A stretch of DNA of 50,035 nucleotides from JAKPQD01 sp029572965 (lineage in GTDB: Bacteria > Bacteroidota > Bacteroidia > Bacteroidales > DTGW01), in the NCBI GenBank assembly GCA_035374585.1, contig DAOSPF010000020.1, positions 1 through 50,035 of the forward strand. The letters are read 5' to 3'. The notes under the pieces are model-generated. The model was not told where the DNA came from. It saw only the letters and a program-made list of their open reading frames with translations, and did no database searches. This document shows positions 15,426 to 24,631 of this stretch, piece by piece. Each line of letters starts with the position of its first letter. Position 1 is the first letter of the stretch. The translations under genes and the position numbers were made by a program.

Positions 15426-17081
15426 ATGCTAAAAAAGTTGACCATAAAGAACTATGTATTGATTGATGATTTGTCCATCAGTTTTGATAACGGTTTTTCG
15501 ACTATTACCGGCGAAACAGGAGCAGGTAAGTCAATATTACTGGGAGCTTTGTCGTTGCTAGTTGGACAGCGTGCAGATACAGATGTTTTGCTTGATAAAA
15601 CTTCGAAGTGTATTATTGAAGCTGTTTTTGATGTTGAACAATATGCTATTCAATCTTTTTTTCAACAAAATGAGATAGATTATGATGTGCAAACTATTAT
15701 ACGTCGCGAAATATTGGAAACAGGGCGTTCGCGTGCTTACATTAATGATACACCGGTCAATCTTTCGGTTTTAAAAGAGTTGGGCGATAAACTCATTGAT
15801 ATTCATTCGCAGCACCAAAACTCGTATTTGTCTGACCAGGTTTTTCAGCTCAAAGTTATAGATACCATGGCGCATAATGCTGCCCTGCTGAGTGAGTACC
15901 GTGAACAATTCAGAAAATACCACGAATGTAAGAAACAATTGATAGAGCTTACTGAAAAAGTTGAAAAAGACAAAGCAGAATTGGGGTTTCTGCAATATCA
16001 GTTTGATGAGCTTGTAGGTGCCAATCTTAAGGCAGGAGAGCAAGAAGAACTTGAAAACGAAGCAATTGTTTTGTCTAATGCTGAAAGTATAAAAATAGCC
16101 TTACTCAATATTTCACATTATTTGCAAGCTGAGGAGAATGGTATAGAAGTACAAATGAAAGAAGCCCTCAATATTGCACAAAAAGTAAAAAACATATTTC
16201 ATAAAGCCGAAAACATTGCCGAAAGGTTAGGGTCTATGTATGTTGAGCTAAAAGATTTGTCAGCCGAAACTGAACGTTATGCTGAACAGGTAGAACTTGA
16301 CCCTGAGCGGTTGACACTGGTAAAAGAGCGTCTTGATATGTTGTATTCGTTAAGTCAGAAACATAAAGTAACTTCAAGTGAAGAATTGATTGGGTTGCGA
16401 GACAAGATAGGAGAGAGGTTGTCTAATATCCAGTCTTTTGATGAGCATTTGGCTTTGTTACATAAGCAAATTGAGGATTTTTGTGCTTCGCTTCATGAAA
16501 TATCACTAAAACTTAGAGAAAAACGTAAGGCTATAGCCCCTTCGCTTGAAAATACTGTTAGCCAAATGTTGCGACAACTTGGTATGCCAAATGCTGTATT
16601 TGTTGTGCAGTTTGACGAGCTGAATGATTTTCAGTCTTCAGGGCTTGATTCGGTACAGTTTCTTTTTACTGCCAATAAACAAATCCCTGCCCAGGATATC
16701 AGCAAAGTTGCTTCGGGAGGCGAAATATCACGTACCATGTTGGCCGTAAAATCTGCTATTGCCTCATCTTTAGCTATGCCTGCCATTGTATTTGATGAAA
16801 TAGATACGGGTGTATCGGGTGAAATAGCTGATAAAATGGGGGGTATTATGCAGGCTATGTCTGCCAATATGCAGGTTATCAGCATTACCCATTTGCCTCA
16901 GGTGGCCGCTAAAGGCCAATATCAGTATAAAGTATTTAAAACAGAAAGCTCAAAGGCCACTAACACCCATATCAAAAGACTTACCAACGATGAACGTATT
17001 ATTGAAATAGCTAAAATGCTTAGTGGTAAGGATGTTTCGGAAGCTGCCATTACCAATGCCAAAGTATTACTGCAATCTTAA
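15426..17081 (+). CDS. recN: DNA repair protein RecN
   Basis: A 551-residue SMC-like ATPase of normal RecN length, acting in double-strand-break repair. The N-terminal half-ATPase has Walker A G29-E-T-G-A-G-K-S36. A coiled-coil middle (about 150-360) follows, and the C-terminal half carries the ABC signature SGGEISRTMLA and the Walker B VFDEIDTGVSG. The final ITHLPQVAA block is typical. The first codons (MLKKLTIKNYVLID) are canonical. It closes the ftsK-lolA-recN run, and no terminator is obvious before the tRNA-Arg promoter. Confidence 0.96.
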   Translation: MLKKLTIKNYVLIDDLSISFDNGFSTITGETGAGKSILLGALSLLVGQRADTDVLLDKTSKCIIEAVFDVEQYAIQSFFQQNEIDYDVQTIIRREILETGRSRAYINDTPVNLSVLKELGDKLIDIHSQHQNSYLSDQVFQLKVIDTMAHNAALLSEYREQFRKYHECKKQLIELTEKVEKDKAELGFLQYQFDELVGANLKAGEQEELENEAIVLSNAESIKIALLNISHYLQAEENGIEVQMKEALNIAQKVKNIFHKAENIAERLGSMYVELKDLSAETERYAEQVELDPERLTLVKERLDMLYSLSQKHKVTSSEELIGLRDKIGERLSNIQSFDEHLALLHKQIEDFCASLHEISLKLREKRKAIAPSLENTVSQMLRQLGMPNAVFVVQFDELNDFQSSGLDSVQFLFTANKQIPAQDISKVASGGEISRTMLAVKSAIASSLAMPAIVFDEIDTGVSGEIADKMGGIMQAMSANMQVISITHLPQVAAKGQYQYKVFKTESSKATNTHIKRLTNDERIIEIAKMLSGKDVSEAAITNAKVLLQS

Positions 17082-17126
17082 GTATCAATAGATTATAAAA
17101 TCTTCCAGGTTTTTTTACCAAAATAT

Positions 17127-17156
17127 TTGTAAGATAAACAAAACACACTATCTTTG
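17127..17156 (+). promoter_or_regulatory. promoter of tRNA-Arg
   Basis: TTG at 17127-17129, a 19-bp gap, then TATCTTTG at 17149-17156. This is the full Bacteroidota promoter, 30 bp before the mature tRNA. Confidence 0.85.
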
Positions 17157-17185
17157 CACCGCATTTTAGAAAATGTCATCAGCAT

Positions 17186-17259
17186 GGCTCCGTAGCTTAA
17201 TTGAATAGAGCATCTGACTACGGATCAGAAGGTTACAGGTTTGAGTCCTGTCGGGGTCA
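17186..17259 (+). tRNA. tRNA-Arg (anticodon ACG)
   Basis: A 74-nt cloverleaf without encoded CCA. The acceptor arm GGCTCCG pairs with CGGGGTC (two G-U pairs), the anticodon stem TCTGA pairs with TCAGA around the loop CTACGGA, and the T-loop is TTTGAGT. Anticodon ACG (A34 normally deaminated to inosine) reads CGN arginine codons. Confidence 0.96.
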
Positions 17260-17267
17260 CTAAAAAT

Positions 17268-17307
17268 AATACCAATTGTAAGTCAATGATTTATAATTGG
17301 TATTTTT
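17268..17307 (+). terminator. intrinsic terminator of tRNA-Arg
   Basis: AATACCAATT at 17268-17277 pairs perfectly with AATTGGTATT at 17295-17304, with a 17-nt loop and a T run, 8 bp after the tRNA. Confidence 0.7.
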
Positions 17308-17502
17308 GTTATACAGACATCTTTACCTTTAAAATTTCAATTTTCAGTTGTTCCATTTTATACACGAAGTTTAGCCCATCTAAATCATATCTTTTCAAAA
17401 AAAAGCCTTTTAATGCTTAATTTGGGTTAAACTGTCATAATCAATACCCGGTACTATCATGTATTTTTGTATTTACATTTGAAAAGTATATTGTTTAAGC
17501 TT

Positions 17503-18536
17503 ATGATAAAATATATTTATATTGGTGTTTTTCTGGTTCTGAACTTAGTACAAATCGAAGTTTATTCGCAGCAGGATTTGGCTAATACAAAAAAAAGCTG
17601 GTTATATACGTCTGGTATTTGGTTTTCAAAAACCTTCAACAACTTTGATACGGTATTTGTAAAAAATACCCCCAGCAAATACTCATTGATTTTGCGAAAC
17701 TCTAACTGGCTGAATTTTTACAATTTCGATATGGACAACAAAAACAAGATTGTCATGCAATCTGAGTTGTATTACAATGCAGGTTTTATTTTGGGATACA
17801 AATTCCTGTTATTGGGTTATTCGGTCAATCTGAACGAAACTTTTTCAGGCCAAACGGTTAAAAGCCAGGAATTGGACCTGCATGTAAACTGTAGCTGCCT
17901 GGGTATAGATGTATATTATACAGACAATCAGGGGGCAACAAGCATTACCGAATTTAAGGGTATTAAAAATATAAAAAACAAGGGTGTTTCGTTTGATTTG
18001 ATGGCCTGACCATGAGAACCTTGGATGGCGACATAAATTATTATTTCAACAATAAAAAGTATGCCAATTCTGCTGCATATTCAAGGGGCTATTTCAAACA
18101 GCAGAAGAAAAGTGCTGGTTCATTTATTGCCGGGCTTTCTTATGCCAGGCACCGAATATATTTTGATTTTACCAATTTGCCTGAGGATACAATGTATTCA
18201 TCGCTAAAAACGCTGGACGACAAGTCTATACTTTATAATAGCTATTGCCTGAACTTTGGGTATGGTTATAACCTGGTATTTTCAAAGAAATGGCTGGCTA
18301 ACCTTACCGTAATCCCCTCTGCCGGCTTTAATTCATACAAAAAGAAGATGAGCGAGGATATTCCCAATAATAAAATTTCGATGAATACAAAAGTTAAAGC
18401 CGCGTTGGTTTACAATATGTCAGATTATTTCCTGGGATTTTCGGCCATATTCTCTGCCGATTGGTTTTTTGCGGATAATTATACTCTGGTCAATTCCTTT
18501 GGAAATTTCAATATTTCTTATGGAATGAGGTTTTGA
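17503..18536 (+). pseudogene. DUF4421 outer-membrane protein gene, frameshifted
   Basis: Two adjacent frames together make one DUF4421-like protein. The first part (17503-18009) opens with a signal peptide (MIKYIYIGVFLVLNLVQIEVYSQ) and ends at a TGA. The second (from about 18003 in another frame) continues with MRTLDGDINYYFNNKKYANS, the KKSAGSFIAGLSY block and a terminal Phe typical of outer-membrane barrels. The homologous sequence crosses frames at about 18000-18010 (GATGGCCTGACCATGAGAA), so a one- or two-base indel broke the gene. It may be a genuine pseudogene or a sequencing error. Each half alone lacks a complete barrel. A frame extension to 17467 uses a TTG and overlaps promoter-like elements. 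Confidence 0.8.
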
Positions 18537-18557
18537 AAAGTTAATACTTGGAAGCTT

Positions 18558-18590
18558 AAACCTTCCAGGTTTTGTAAACCTGGAAGGTTT
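18558..18590. terminator. bidirectional terminator hairpin
   Basis: A perfect 15-bp stem (AAACCTTCCAGGTTT with AAACCTGGAAGGTTT, loop TGT) lies between the DUF4421 pseudogene and the convergent dcp gene. The A and T flanks allow it to stop transcription from either side. The same CTTCCAGGTTT sequence occurs at 17103-17113, so it may also be part of a dispersed repeat. Confidence 0.85.
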
Positions 18591-18606
18591 TTCAATAAAT
18601 TTGGCT

Positions 18607-20757
18607 TTATTCTTCAAGCAAGCCGCGTTTTTTTAGCATAGGTTTAATATCGGGCTTGCGGCCGCTAAAGTCATAATACATTTGGTTGTATTCCTCAGTA
18701 TTGCCGCGCGACAATATCTTGTCACGAAAACGCTGGCCGTTAGCCCTGGTCATACCCCCATTTTCTTTGAACCATTGATATGCATCATTGTCGAGCATTT
18801 CGGCCCACGAATAGGCGTAATATCCTGCTGCGTAGCCATTGCCCCAAATATGCAAGAAGTAACTTGAGCGATAACGAGGTGGAACCTGTTCCAAAGCAAG
18901 ATTGGTGCGTTTTAAAGCGTTTGTTTCAAATTCATCTACTGATTTTATTGCATCTCCTGCCTTAATGGTATGCCATTCCATATCCAGGCTGGCAGCAGCC
19001 AATATTTCAGTAAAGGCATATCCCTGGTTGAATGTTTGCGATTTTTTGATTTTTTCTACCAAATCCTTGGGCATAGGCTTGCCAGTTTTGCAATGGATAG
19101 CATAATTGCTGAATACCTTTGGTTCAAGTGCCCAATGCTCGTTAAATTGCGAAGGCAGCTCAACAAAATCCCTTGCTACACTTGTTCCCGAAAGGCTTGG
19201 ATAGGTTTGGTCGGCAAACATGCCATGCAACGCATGCCCAAACTCGTGGAAAAGTGTAGTGACATCGTCAAAGCTAATCAGAGCAGGCTCGCCCGGAGCT
19301 GGTTTGGTAAAATTGCAAACGTTGTAAATGGCAGGTTTGGTGCCAAGTAATTTTGATTGTTCAACAACATTGCTCATCCATGCTCCGCCTGATTTATTGT
19401 CGCGTTTGAAATAGTCGCAATAAAACAGGGCCAGCTCGCTGCCATCTTTATCATAAACGGTATATACCCGCATATCGCTATTATATACCGGAATGTCATT
19501 TCTTTGTTTGAATGTAAGTCCATACAATTGGTTAGCGGCATAAAAAACGCCTTTTTCCAATACTGTGTATAGTTCAAAGTAAGGCTTTAACTGGGTTTCA
19601 TCCAGGTCGTAACGCTCTTTGCGGATTTTTTCGGCGTAATAATCCCAATCATAAGGTTGTAACCTGAAACCTCCTTTTTCTTTATCAATCAATGCCTGTA
19701 AGTCGGCTGCTTCTTTGCGGGCTTTAGCAGTGGCTGCAGGGACAAGTTTTTTCAAAAAATCGCGCACAGCTTCAGGGGTCTTGGCCATTTGGTCTTGTAA
19801 ATTCCATGCAGCATAATTGGGGAAACCTAATAGTTCTGCTTTTTCAGCCCTGATTTCAGCTATTCGTAAAATAGTTTGACGGGTATCATTTTTATCTCCC
19901 TTTTCAGCCCTGCTCCAGGAAGCTTCAAACAGCTGTTGACGGGTTTGCCTGTTTTCCAGCGATTGCAAAAGAGGTTGTTGGGTGGTATTTTGCAAAGGGA
20001 GCATCCATTGGCCTTTTTTGCCGGCCGCTTCGGCATCTTGCGAAGCAGAGTTTAAAGTCCCTTCCGCAAGCCCTTTCAGCGTTTCTTTATTGTTGGTAAA
20101 GTAAGCCCCTGCTTGTGCTGCCGCTAAAAGCTGGTTGGTATATTTAGCGCTTAATCCGGCTTCTTCTTCGTTCAGTTTTTTCAATTTCTCTTTATCCTGC
20201 GATGAAAGGTCAGCCCCGGATTGCTCAAATTTGAAATAATAAAACTCCAACAACTTTGCAGATTCTATATCCAATTTGAGTTCGTTTTTCTTTTGATAAA
20301 TTTTTTTTACCCTTTCAAAAAGCTTATCATTTAAAAAAATAGCATCAGTTTGTGCTGCCAACTTAGGCGACACCTCTTCGTTGAGCTTTTGTAAAACCGA
20401 ATCGGTATTGGCCCCTGCCAACATATTGAATATGGCATTTACCCTGCGAAGCAGCTGTCCGCTTTTTTCAAGTGCTACAAGGGTATTTTCAAAAGTAGGC
20501 TGTTCGGGGTTGTTGGCAATTGAGTCGATTTCTGCCCGTTGTTCTTTAAAACCTTCGTCAAAAGCCGGGGCAAAATCGCTGTTTTTGATTTTGGTAAAAT
20601 CAGGAGCCTGAAAAGGCAAGGTACTGACATGCATCAAAGGGTTGGATGCCAAGTTAACAGAGTCTTCCATAGTTGTTCTGCGTTCTGAGTTTGAGCGGCA
20701 TGCGGCCAATGATATCAGCAATACGCCGGTAAGTAAAATGGATATATTTTTTATCAT
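18607..20757 (-). CDS. dcp: M3-family peptidyl-dipeptidase (Dcp-like) lipoprotein
   Basis: A 716-residue zinc metallopeptidase of the thimet/Dcp family (M3A). The zinc site H504-E-F-G-H508 lies in TLFHEFGHALHGMF. The downstream glutamate helix falls in the following 30-40 residues, and the substrate-binding C-terminal block (YFLHIWGNGYAAGYYAYSW) is present. Dcp removes C-terminal dipeptides from oligopeptides. It has a lipobox signal (LLISLAAC with Cys20), so it should be anchored in the envelope, as is common for Bacteroidota M3 enzymes and unlike cytosolic Dcp of E. coli. A TAATTTTG element lies at 20796-20803. Confidence 0.92.
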   Translation of the reverse strand: MIKNISILLTGVLLISLAACRSNSERRTTMEDSVNLASNPLMHVSTLPFQAPDFTKIKNSDFAPAFDEGFKEQRAEIDSIANNPEQPTFENTLVALEKSGQLLRRVNAIFNMLAGANTDSVLQKLNEEVSPKLAAQTDAIFLNDKLFERVKKIYQKKNELKLDIESAKLLEFYYFKFEQSGADLSSQDKEKLKKLNEEEAGLSAKYTNQLLAAAQAGAYFTNNKETLKGLAEGTLNSASQDAEAAGKKGQWMLPLQNTTQQPLLQSLENRQTRQQLFEASWSRAEKGDKNDTRQTILRIAEIRAEKAELLGFPNYAAWNLQDQMAKTPEAVRDFLKKLVPAATAKARKEAADLQALIDKEKGGFRLQPYDWDYYAEKIRKERYDLDETQLKPYFELYTVLEKGVFYAANQLYGLTFKQRNDIPVYNSDMRVYTVYDKDGSELALFYCDYFKRDNKSGGAWMSNVVEQSKLLGTKPAIYNVCNFTKPAPGEPALISFDDVTTLFHEFGHALHGMFADQTYPSLSGTSVARDFVELPSQFNEHWALEPKVFSNYAIHCKTGKPMPKDLVEKIKKSQTFNQGYAFTEILAAASLDMEWHTIKAGDAIKSVDEFETNALKRTNLALEQVPPRYRSSYFLHIWGNGYAAGYYAYSWAEMLDNDAYQWFKENGGMTRANGQRFRDKILSRGNTEEYNQMYYDFSGRKPDIKPMLKKRGLLEE

Positions 20758-20795
20758 AACAAAATTATTTAATTATTCTTGTTTCATTTGAACCC

Positions 20796-20803
20796 CAAAA
20801 TTA
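20796..20803 (-). promoter_or_regulatory. -7 element of dcp
   Basis: On the minus strand the bases read TAATTTTG, matching TAnnTTTG, 38 bp before the dcp ATG. Confidence 0.4.
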
Positions 20804-20834
20804 TTAAACACCATTGTCTGATATAAATTTAAGT

Positions 20835-20900
20835 ATTTGGGTTAAAGCCCAATGTATTCTTAGCTTTGATTAATTCCAGCCTTAAAGCTGGAGTTACAAA
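20835..20900. repeat. small intergenic repeat with hairpin
   Basis: It contains a self-complementary core (TCCAGC at 20875-20880 with GCTGGA at 20887-20892) preceded by GGGTTAAAGCCC, itself a hairpin. Sequences of this kind (TTCCAGCCTTAAAGCTGGAG) are, to my recollection, common short repeats between genes in Bacteroidota. The remaining 20901-21034 shows nothing I can identify. Confidence 0.55.
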
Positions 20901-21034
20901 CTCTTACATATTGATATTTTATCAAACAACAGTATTTATTAAATATTAAAGCTCAAAATAGCATTGGCATCGAATACTTCTAAATTGATACAATAAAACA
21001 CTTCACTCAACAAAAAGTTGAAAAAGAGCAATAT

Positions 21035-23530
21035 TTACTTTACATCAAATTCATGCTTTTTATAAAAAGGTATTCCGTCTTCTGTAAAACCTGCAATATT
21101 CACTACATACCTGCCTTTTACATTAGTATTGTCAAGTTTTACAAGGGCTTTACCTTCTGCGTCAAGCATGATGTTGGGGCACCAAAATATTGTATTGCTT
21201 GTTGGTGATGCCTTAAATGGCTGAACAGCGGCAAATTCTTTCACTTTGTATTCATTGTTAATAACGGGCTTATTGCTATTCCCTTTTTTAGTGATAATTT
21301 CTACTATTCCATTGGGAGCAAATGAGCTGTACCGCGATACTTCTACCGGATCGGTCAAAATACGAATTTCGGCAATATCACTGGAATTAAGGTTTTTAAC
21401 AACAGTAATATCATCCGATGTTAGTACGCTGTCGATAACAAACATAACGCCAATGGTAAATTTAAAAGACCTTACAGCATTGGCAAAAAACATCTTGTTT
21501 TCATTGATGGTATATGATTTCTTTTCGGCTATCAATTCCAATACGGTTTTTGAAGAATTGTATTTGTTTTGGTCAATCGTGTTGTACTTGTTTCGTTTGG
21601 CATTCAGCGTAGGGTCGTAAAGCATATCTTCACTGTTTGCCTCATTGCTGAAAATCGGGTAATTGCGATACAGATAGTCTGTCATAACCGTATTTTTAGC
21701 CGTTGACTTTATATTTTCGTCAAATTTGCTTTTCAGCAAAATGTTGATAGGAATATCTTTTTTGAACAAGGTAGGGGTTATGGTATAATCAACTGTGCCA
21801 ACCGACTGATTGATATCTGGACAGATAAAATAACCTGAGCTGTCTGTCGTTGCTGTGGCAACTTCCAATGTTTTTTTATTGAGCAGGCTTAATTGAAGCT
21901 TTGGTATTGGTTTTTCGCTGTAATTGGTCACAAAACCTGATATTCCGTCTTTAGGCGAATATTTTACTTTTTTTAGGGATGAATTTAAAAAAGGAAATTG
22001 TGGCAAAGACGAAATTAAAAGCATGTCAATTGTTGTATTTTCTTGCGACAACGAATCAATCTTGTACTCCGAAAAATCATTTTTCATCAGGTAAGTATTG
22101 AAATTTCGTGTATCATAGCCCAAAATGTTTTCGTTTTGCTTATAAACAGATATGCTGAAGCTCCCTTTTACTGGTGTACCCTTGTTATCGTTGACTTTTA
22201 TGCTAAAAGCTGTGTTATTGTCCTCTGGTTTTATTGAAGCGATAATCGTCCGGTTATGGTCTATATATGTACTGAGCGAGCTTATGACTTCTTTTTTGTT
22301 GTTGAAAATTGTCACATGCACCACCCCGGCAGGGACATCGTTTACGGGAACCCTGAACATGCCGGCTTTTGAATTACCGAATTTTGAAGCCCAATATATT
22401 TTCCCGGCCTTATAAGCAATGCAATACAAATCAGACGCTTCGGTGTTATTGACATTTTCTAACCTGATCATCAACGTGTCTTTTGTCTTTTTTATCAGCG
22501 ACATGGAAGTGCCTGATGTTTTTACAGGCAAAATGTATTCTGAAGAATTGCCCTGAGGGCTTGTTAATGTGGCTTTTAGCGTTGAATTGTCTTTTGAGGC
22601 TACAATCACACTGCCCAACCCGTTTTTGTCTGTTTTAAAAACTGTGCTAAATGGGCCTTTTGAATCTTTTATTTCGCCTGATACTGCTACATAGTTCCCA
22701 TATTCATCGGTAGATTTTATAACCACTTGCTTGGCAAATTCCGAGAGTATTTTTCCTCCTTCGGGAAAAAACGAAAGCCTGATTTTTGAAGGTGAAGGAT
22801 ATATTACAGTGTTGGCAGTGCTTTCATTTCCTTTGTATTTCGACGTACATTTTATAAAAATAGGAGTAGTAAAGGATTCTGCAGGAATGGTAAATACAAA
22901 CTTGCCGGAAGCATCTGTTTTTTGGGTTTCTTTATAGCTTTTTTTGTTGTCTGCAAAAAGTTCGAGCTTGACTTTTGCATCGGCAACAGGCTGCAAATCA
23001 TTGCTGCTGACAGTAACTTCAAGTTTTATAGGCTCTTTTGCTGAAAAGTATTCATTGATTTTTTTTATAGAAATACTGTAATTTGATGCTTTGTTGTTTC
23101 TGATTTCAATAAATTTTCTAAAAATATGGTTCAGCGAGTCGTTTTCCATCCAGGTAGAATGGGCCAAAATGGTATAATACCCGTCAGATAACTTTTTGGG
23201 CAGTGCAATATTGCCCACAGCTAAACTGCTGTCAACCCGGAACTTTTCATCAGCCACAACTGTGCCTTTATTATCAAATAATTTAACTTTCAATCCTTTG
23301 CTTAAACCCGAAGGCATGTTATCAGAAACCACCTGTGCCCTAAACCAAATATTTTCCGAAGGCTTGTAAACCTCTTTGTCTGTGGTAAAATAGATGTTTT
23401 CTTCAGGGTACTCCTGGTGATAGGTTTTTATTTTTTCGGCCAGGTCATTTATAACCTCATCCTGGGCAGTAATGTTTGTTGTATAACATGCTAAAAGCAT
23501 GATGGCAACTGGGAAAATTTTATATTTCAT
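21035..23530 (-). CDS. secreted MG2-domain protein with a plug-like C-terminal domain
   Basis: An 831-residue exported protein. A signal peptide (MKYKIFPVAIMLLACYTTNITAQ) is followed by an MG2-like macroglobulin domain (ENIYFTTDKEVYKPSENIWFR, about 40-65), then several beta-sandwich repeats, among them carboxypeptidase-regulatory-like folds around 520-600. Near the C-terminus (about 690-760) is a TonB-receptor plug-like stretch, with VIDSVLTSDDI and NGIVEIITKKG, but no beta-barrel follows. Such proteins are common in Bacteroidota; their function is not established, though macroglobulin-type interaction or a TonB-linked role is plausible. A near-universal start context (ATG at 23530) supports the coordinates. 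No promoter element is evident. Confidence 0.78.
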   Translation of the reverse strand: MKYKIFPVAIMLLACYTTNITAQDEVINDLAEKIKTYHQEYPEENIYFTTDKEVYKPSENIWFRAQVVSDNMPSGLSKGLKVKLFDNKGTVVADEKFRVDSSLAVGNIALPKKLSDGYYTILAHSTWMENDSLNHIFRKFIEIRNNKASNYSISIKKINEYFSAKEPIKLEVTVSSNDLQPVADAKVKLELFADNKKSYKETQKTDASGKFVFTIPAESFTTPIFIKCTSKYKGNESTANTVIYPSPSKIRLSFFPEGGKILSEFAKQVVIKSTDEYGNYVAVSGEIKDSKGPFSTVFKTDKNGLGSVIVASKDNSTLKATLTSPQGNSSEYILPVKTSGTSMSLIKKTKDTLMIRLENVNNTEASDLYCIAYKAGKIYWASKFGNSKAGMFRVPVNDVPAGVVHVTIFNNKKEVISSLSTYIDHNRTIIASIKPEDNNTAFSIKVNDNKGTPVKGSFSISVYKQNENILGYDTRNFNTYLMKNDFSEYKIDSLSQENTTIDMLLISSLPQFPFLNSSLKKVKYSPKDGISGFVTNYSEKPIPKLQLSLLNKKTLEVATATTDSSGYFICPDINQSVGTVDYTITPTLFKKDIPINILLKSKFDENIKSTAKNTVMTDYLYRNYPIFSNEANSEDMLYDPTLNAKRNKYNTIDQNKYNSSKTVLELIAEKKSYTINENKMFFANAVRSFKFTIGVMFVIDSVLTSDDITVVKNLNSSDIAEIRILTDPVEVSRYSSFAPNGIVEIITKKGNSNKPVINNEYKVKEFAAVQPFKASPTSNTIFWCPNIMLDAEGKALVKLDNTNVKGRYVVNIAGFTEDGIPFYKKHEFDVK

Positions 23531-23686
23531 TTTTTATAGGTATTGTTGCTTTTGATATTTATTACTATAACAAAAAAAGAATAAAGAACCCTTATCCTTA
23601 TTTAATAAGAAGTTAAAAATAGTCATTGTTGTCCGATTAAAAAAATTGCGTTCCTGCGGGACTTTTAAAAGAAGCAGTTTATTTTA

Positions 23687-23790
23687 TTTCTACCAATATT
23701 TTGCCCGCCGTGGCGCATAGCCGTCAGGCTAAGAAATTTTGCATACGAATTCTATTTTGAAGCCCTGTAAGGGCGACATATTGGTAGAAA
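23687..23790. repeat. 104-bp element with 13-bp perfect terminal inverted repeats
   Basis: TTTCTACCAATAT at 23687-23699 is mirrored by ATATTGGTAGAAA at 23778-23790. Between the arms, GCCCGCCGTGGCGC and GCCCTGTAAGGGC are GC-rich. No coding capacity. The 13-mer occurs again at 23963-23975. This resembles a non-autonomous mobile or REP-like element; no transposase is present in the window. Confidence 0.7.
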
Positions 23791-23948
23791 AACAAGTTAT
23801 TAAAAAGAGAACGCACCAAGCATAAACAAAATACAACGAACAAATGCTGAATGGTGCGTAATTTGGTGAAGCTTTTTAAATGCAGTTCTTCTATTGCGCG
23901 CCCAAAAGAGTTTCGTTCATTTTCAAACATTCATCTGACACGCTTTTT

Positions 23949-24037
23949 ATCAATACTTTCTTTTTCTACCAATATGCCGCCCATACTGGGCTTGTCACAG
24001 AAGTGCGCAAGCGGGAGTCTGTGTAAAAAGTATTGAT
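23949..24037. repeat. second inverted-repeat element, sharing the 13-mer
   Basis: ATCAATACTTT at 23949-23959 pairs with AAAGTATTGAT at 24027-24037. Inside lies another TTTCTACCAATAT (23963-23975) and a CACAGA...TCTGTG stem. This looks like a related element with its own arms, 160 bp from the first. Confidence 0.65.
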
Positions 24038-24046
24038 TTTTCTAAT

Positions 24047-24157
24047 TTACCCCTAAATCCCCTGAAGGCGACTTTTGACAATCAATAACTTAGGACAAAG
24101 CCCCTTTAGAGCTAGTCTCGTCTCAGGCGGGAGGTTTGGGGTTTAAATTGACTTTCT
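24047..24157. repeat. CCCCTAAAT / GGTTTGGGGTTTA inverted pair
   Basis: ACCCCTAAATCCCC near 24048 and GGTTTGGGGTTTA near 24133 are imperfectly complementary and flank a 70-bp segment. Similar CCCCTAAATCCCCTGAAGG sequences are common intergenic repeats in Bacteroidota to my recollection. No gene is seen here. Confidence 0.5.
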
Positions 24158-24216
24158 GCCAAGCGTACCTTTCCAAACAACAATGATTTTATTTAACAAT
24201 ATAAAAAGTCAAAAAG

Positions 24217-24300
24217 TTAACCGCAAAGAACGCAAAGTGTTTATAATCAATATTTAAACTTTGTGTTCTTTTATTCTTTTTTCGTGAACTTTGCGGTTAA
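24217..24300. repeat. inverted repeat with TTAACCGCAAAG arms
   Basis: TTAACCGCAAAG at 24217-24228 and CTTTGCGGTTAA at 24289-24300 are perfect 12-bp inverted arms. GAACGCAAAGT next to the left arm repeats the CGCAAAG word. A further repeat-like element of unknown role. Confidence 0.65.
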
Positions 24301-24357
24301 TTACTTCTTTTTACACAACTTCTTTTATTTGATTGTACTGTTAATCTATCTTGAGAC

Positions 24358-24508
24358 ATGTGTCGCTCCTACAGAGCTTATTTTAATTATAATGCAACAC
24401 TTCACCATACTATTGCCCCTACGGGGCTTATCATTAGCTGCGTTAGCAGCGATAGTATGGTAGTATAGTTGTATCAAAGATATTAATAGCTCTGAAGGAG
24501 CGATACAT
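24358..24508. repeat. 151-bp nested inverted-repeat element
   Basis: Outer arms of 21 bp (24358-24378 and 24488-24508) agree at 19 positions; both contain CGCTCCT and AGAGCT. Inner arms ACCATACTAT (24404-24413) and ATAGTATGGT (24452-24461) are perfect, and CCCCTACGGGG sits between them. The nested geometry is that of a miniature mobile element or a structured RNA. It ends about 55 bp before the terminator of the downstream minus-strand gene. Confidence 0.7.
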
Positions 24509-24565
24509 TTTTATTACTGGTTTAATACCAGAAAATAATATGTAAAACATTTTGCGAACCTCAAT

Positions 24566-24601
24566 AAAAAAAGCTGCCGAATTGCTCCGACAGCTTTTTT
24601 T
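24566..24601 (-). terminator. intrinsic terminator of the GPH transporter gene
   Basis: On the minus strand, AAAAAAAGCTGTCG pairs with CGGCAGCTTTTTTT around an 8-nt loop; one pair is G-U in that strand. It lies 31 bp after the gene's stop codon at 24632. Confidence 0.85.
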
Positions 24602-24631
24602 GAAATTTTTAATTCGTAATTGACACTTGAA

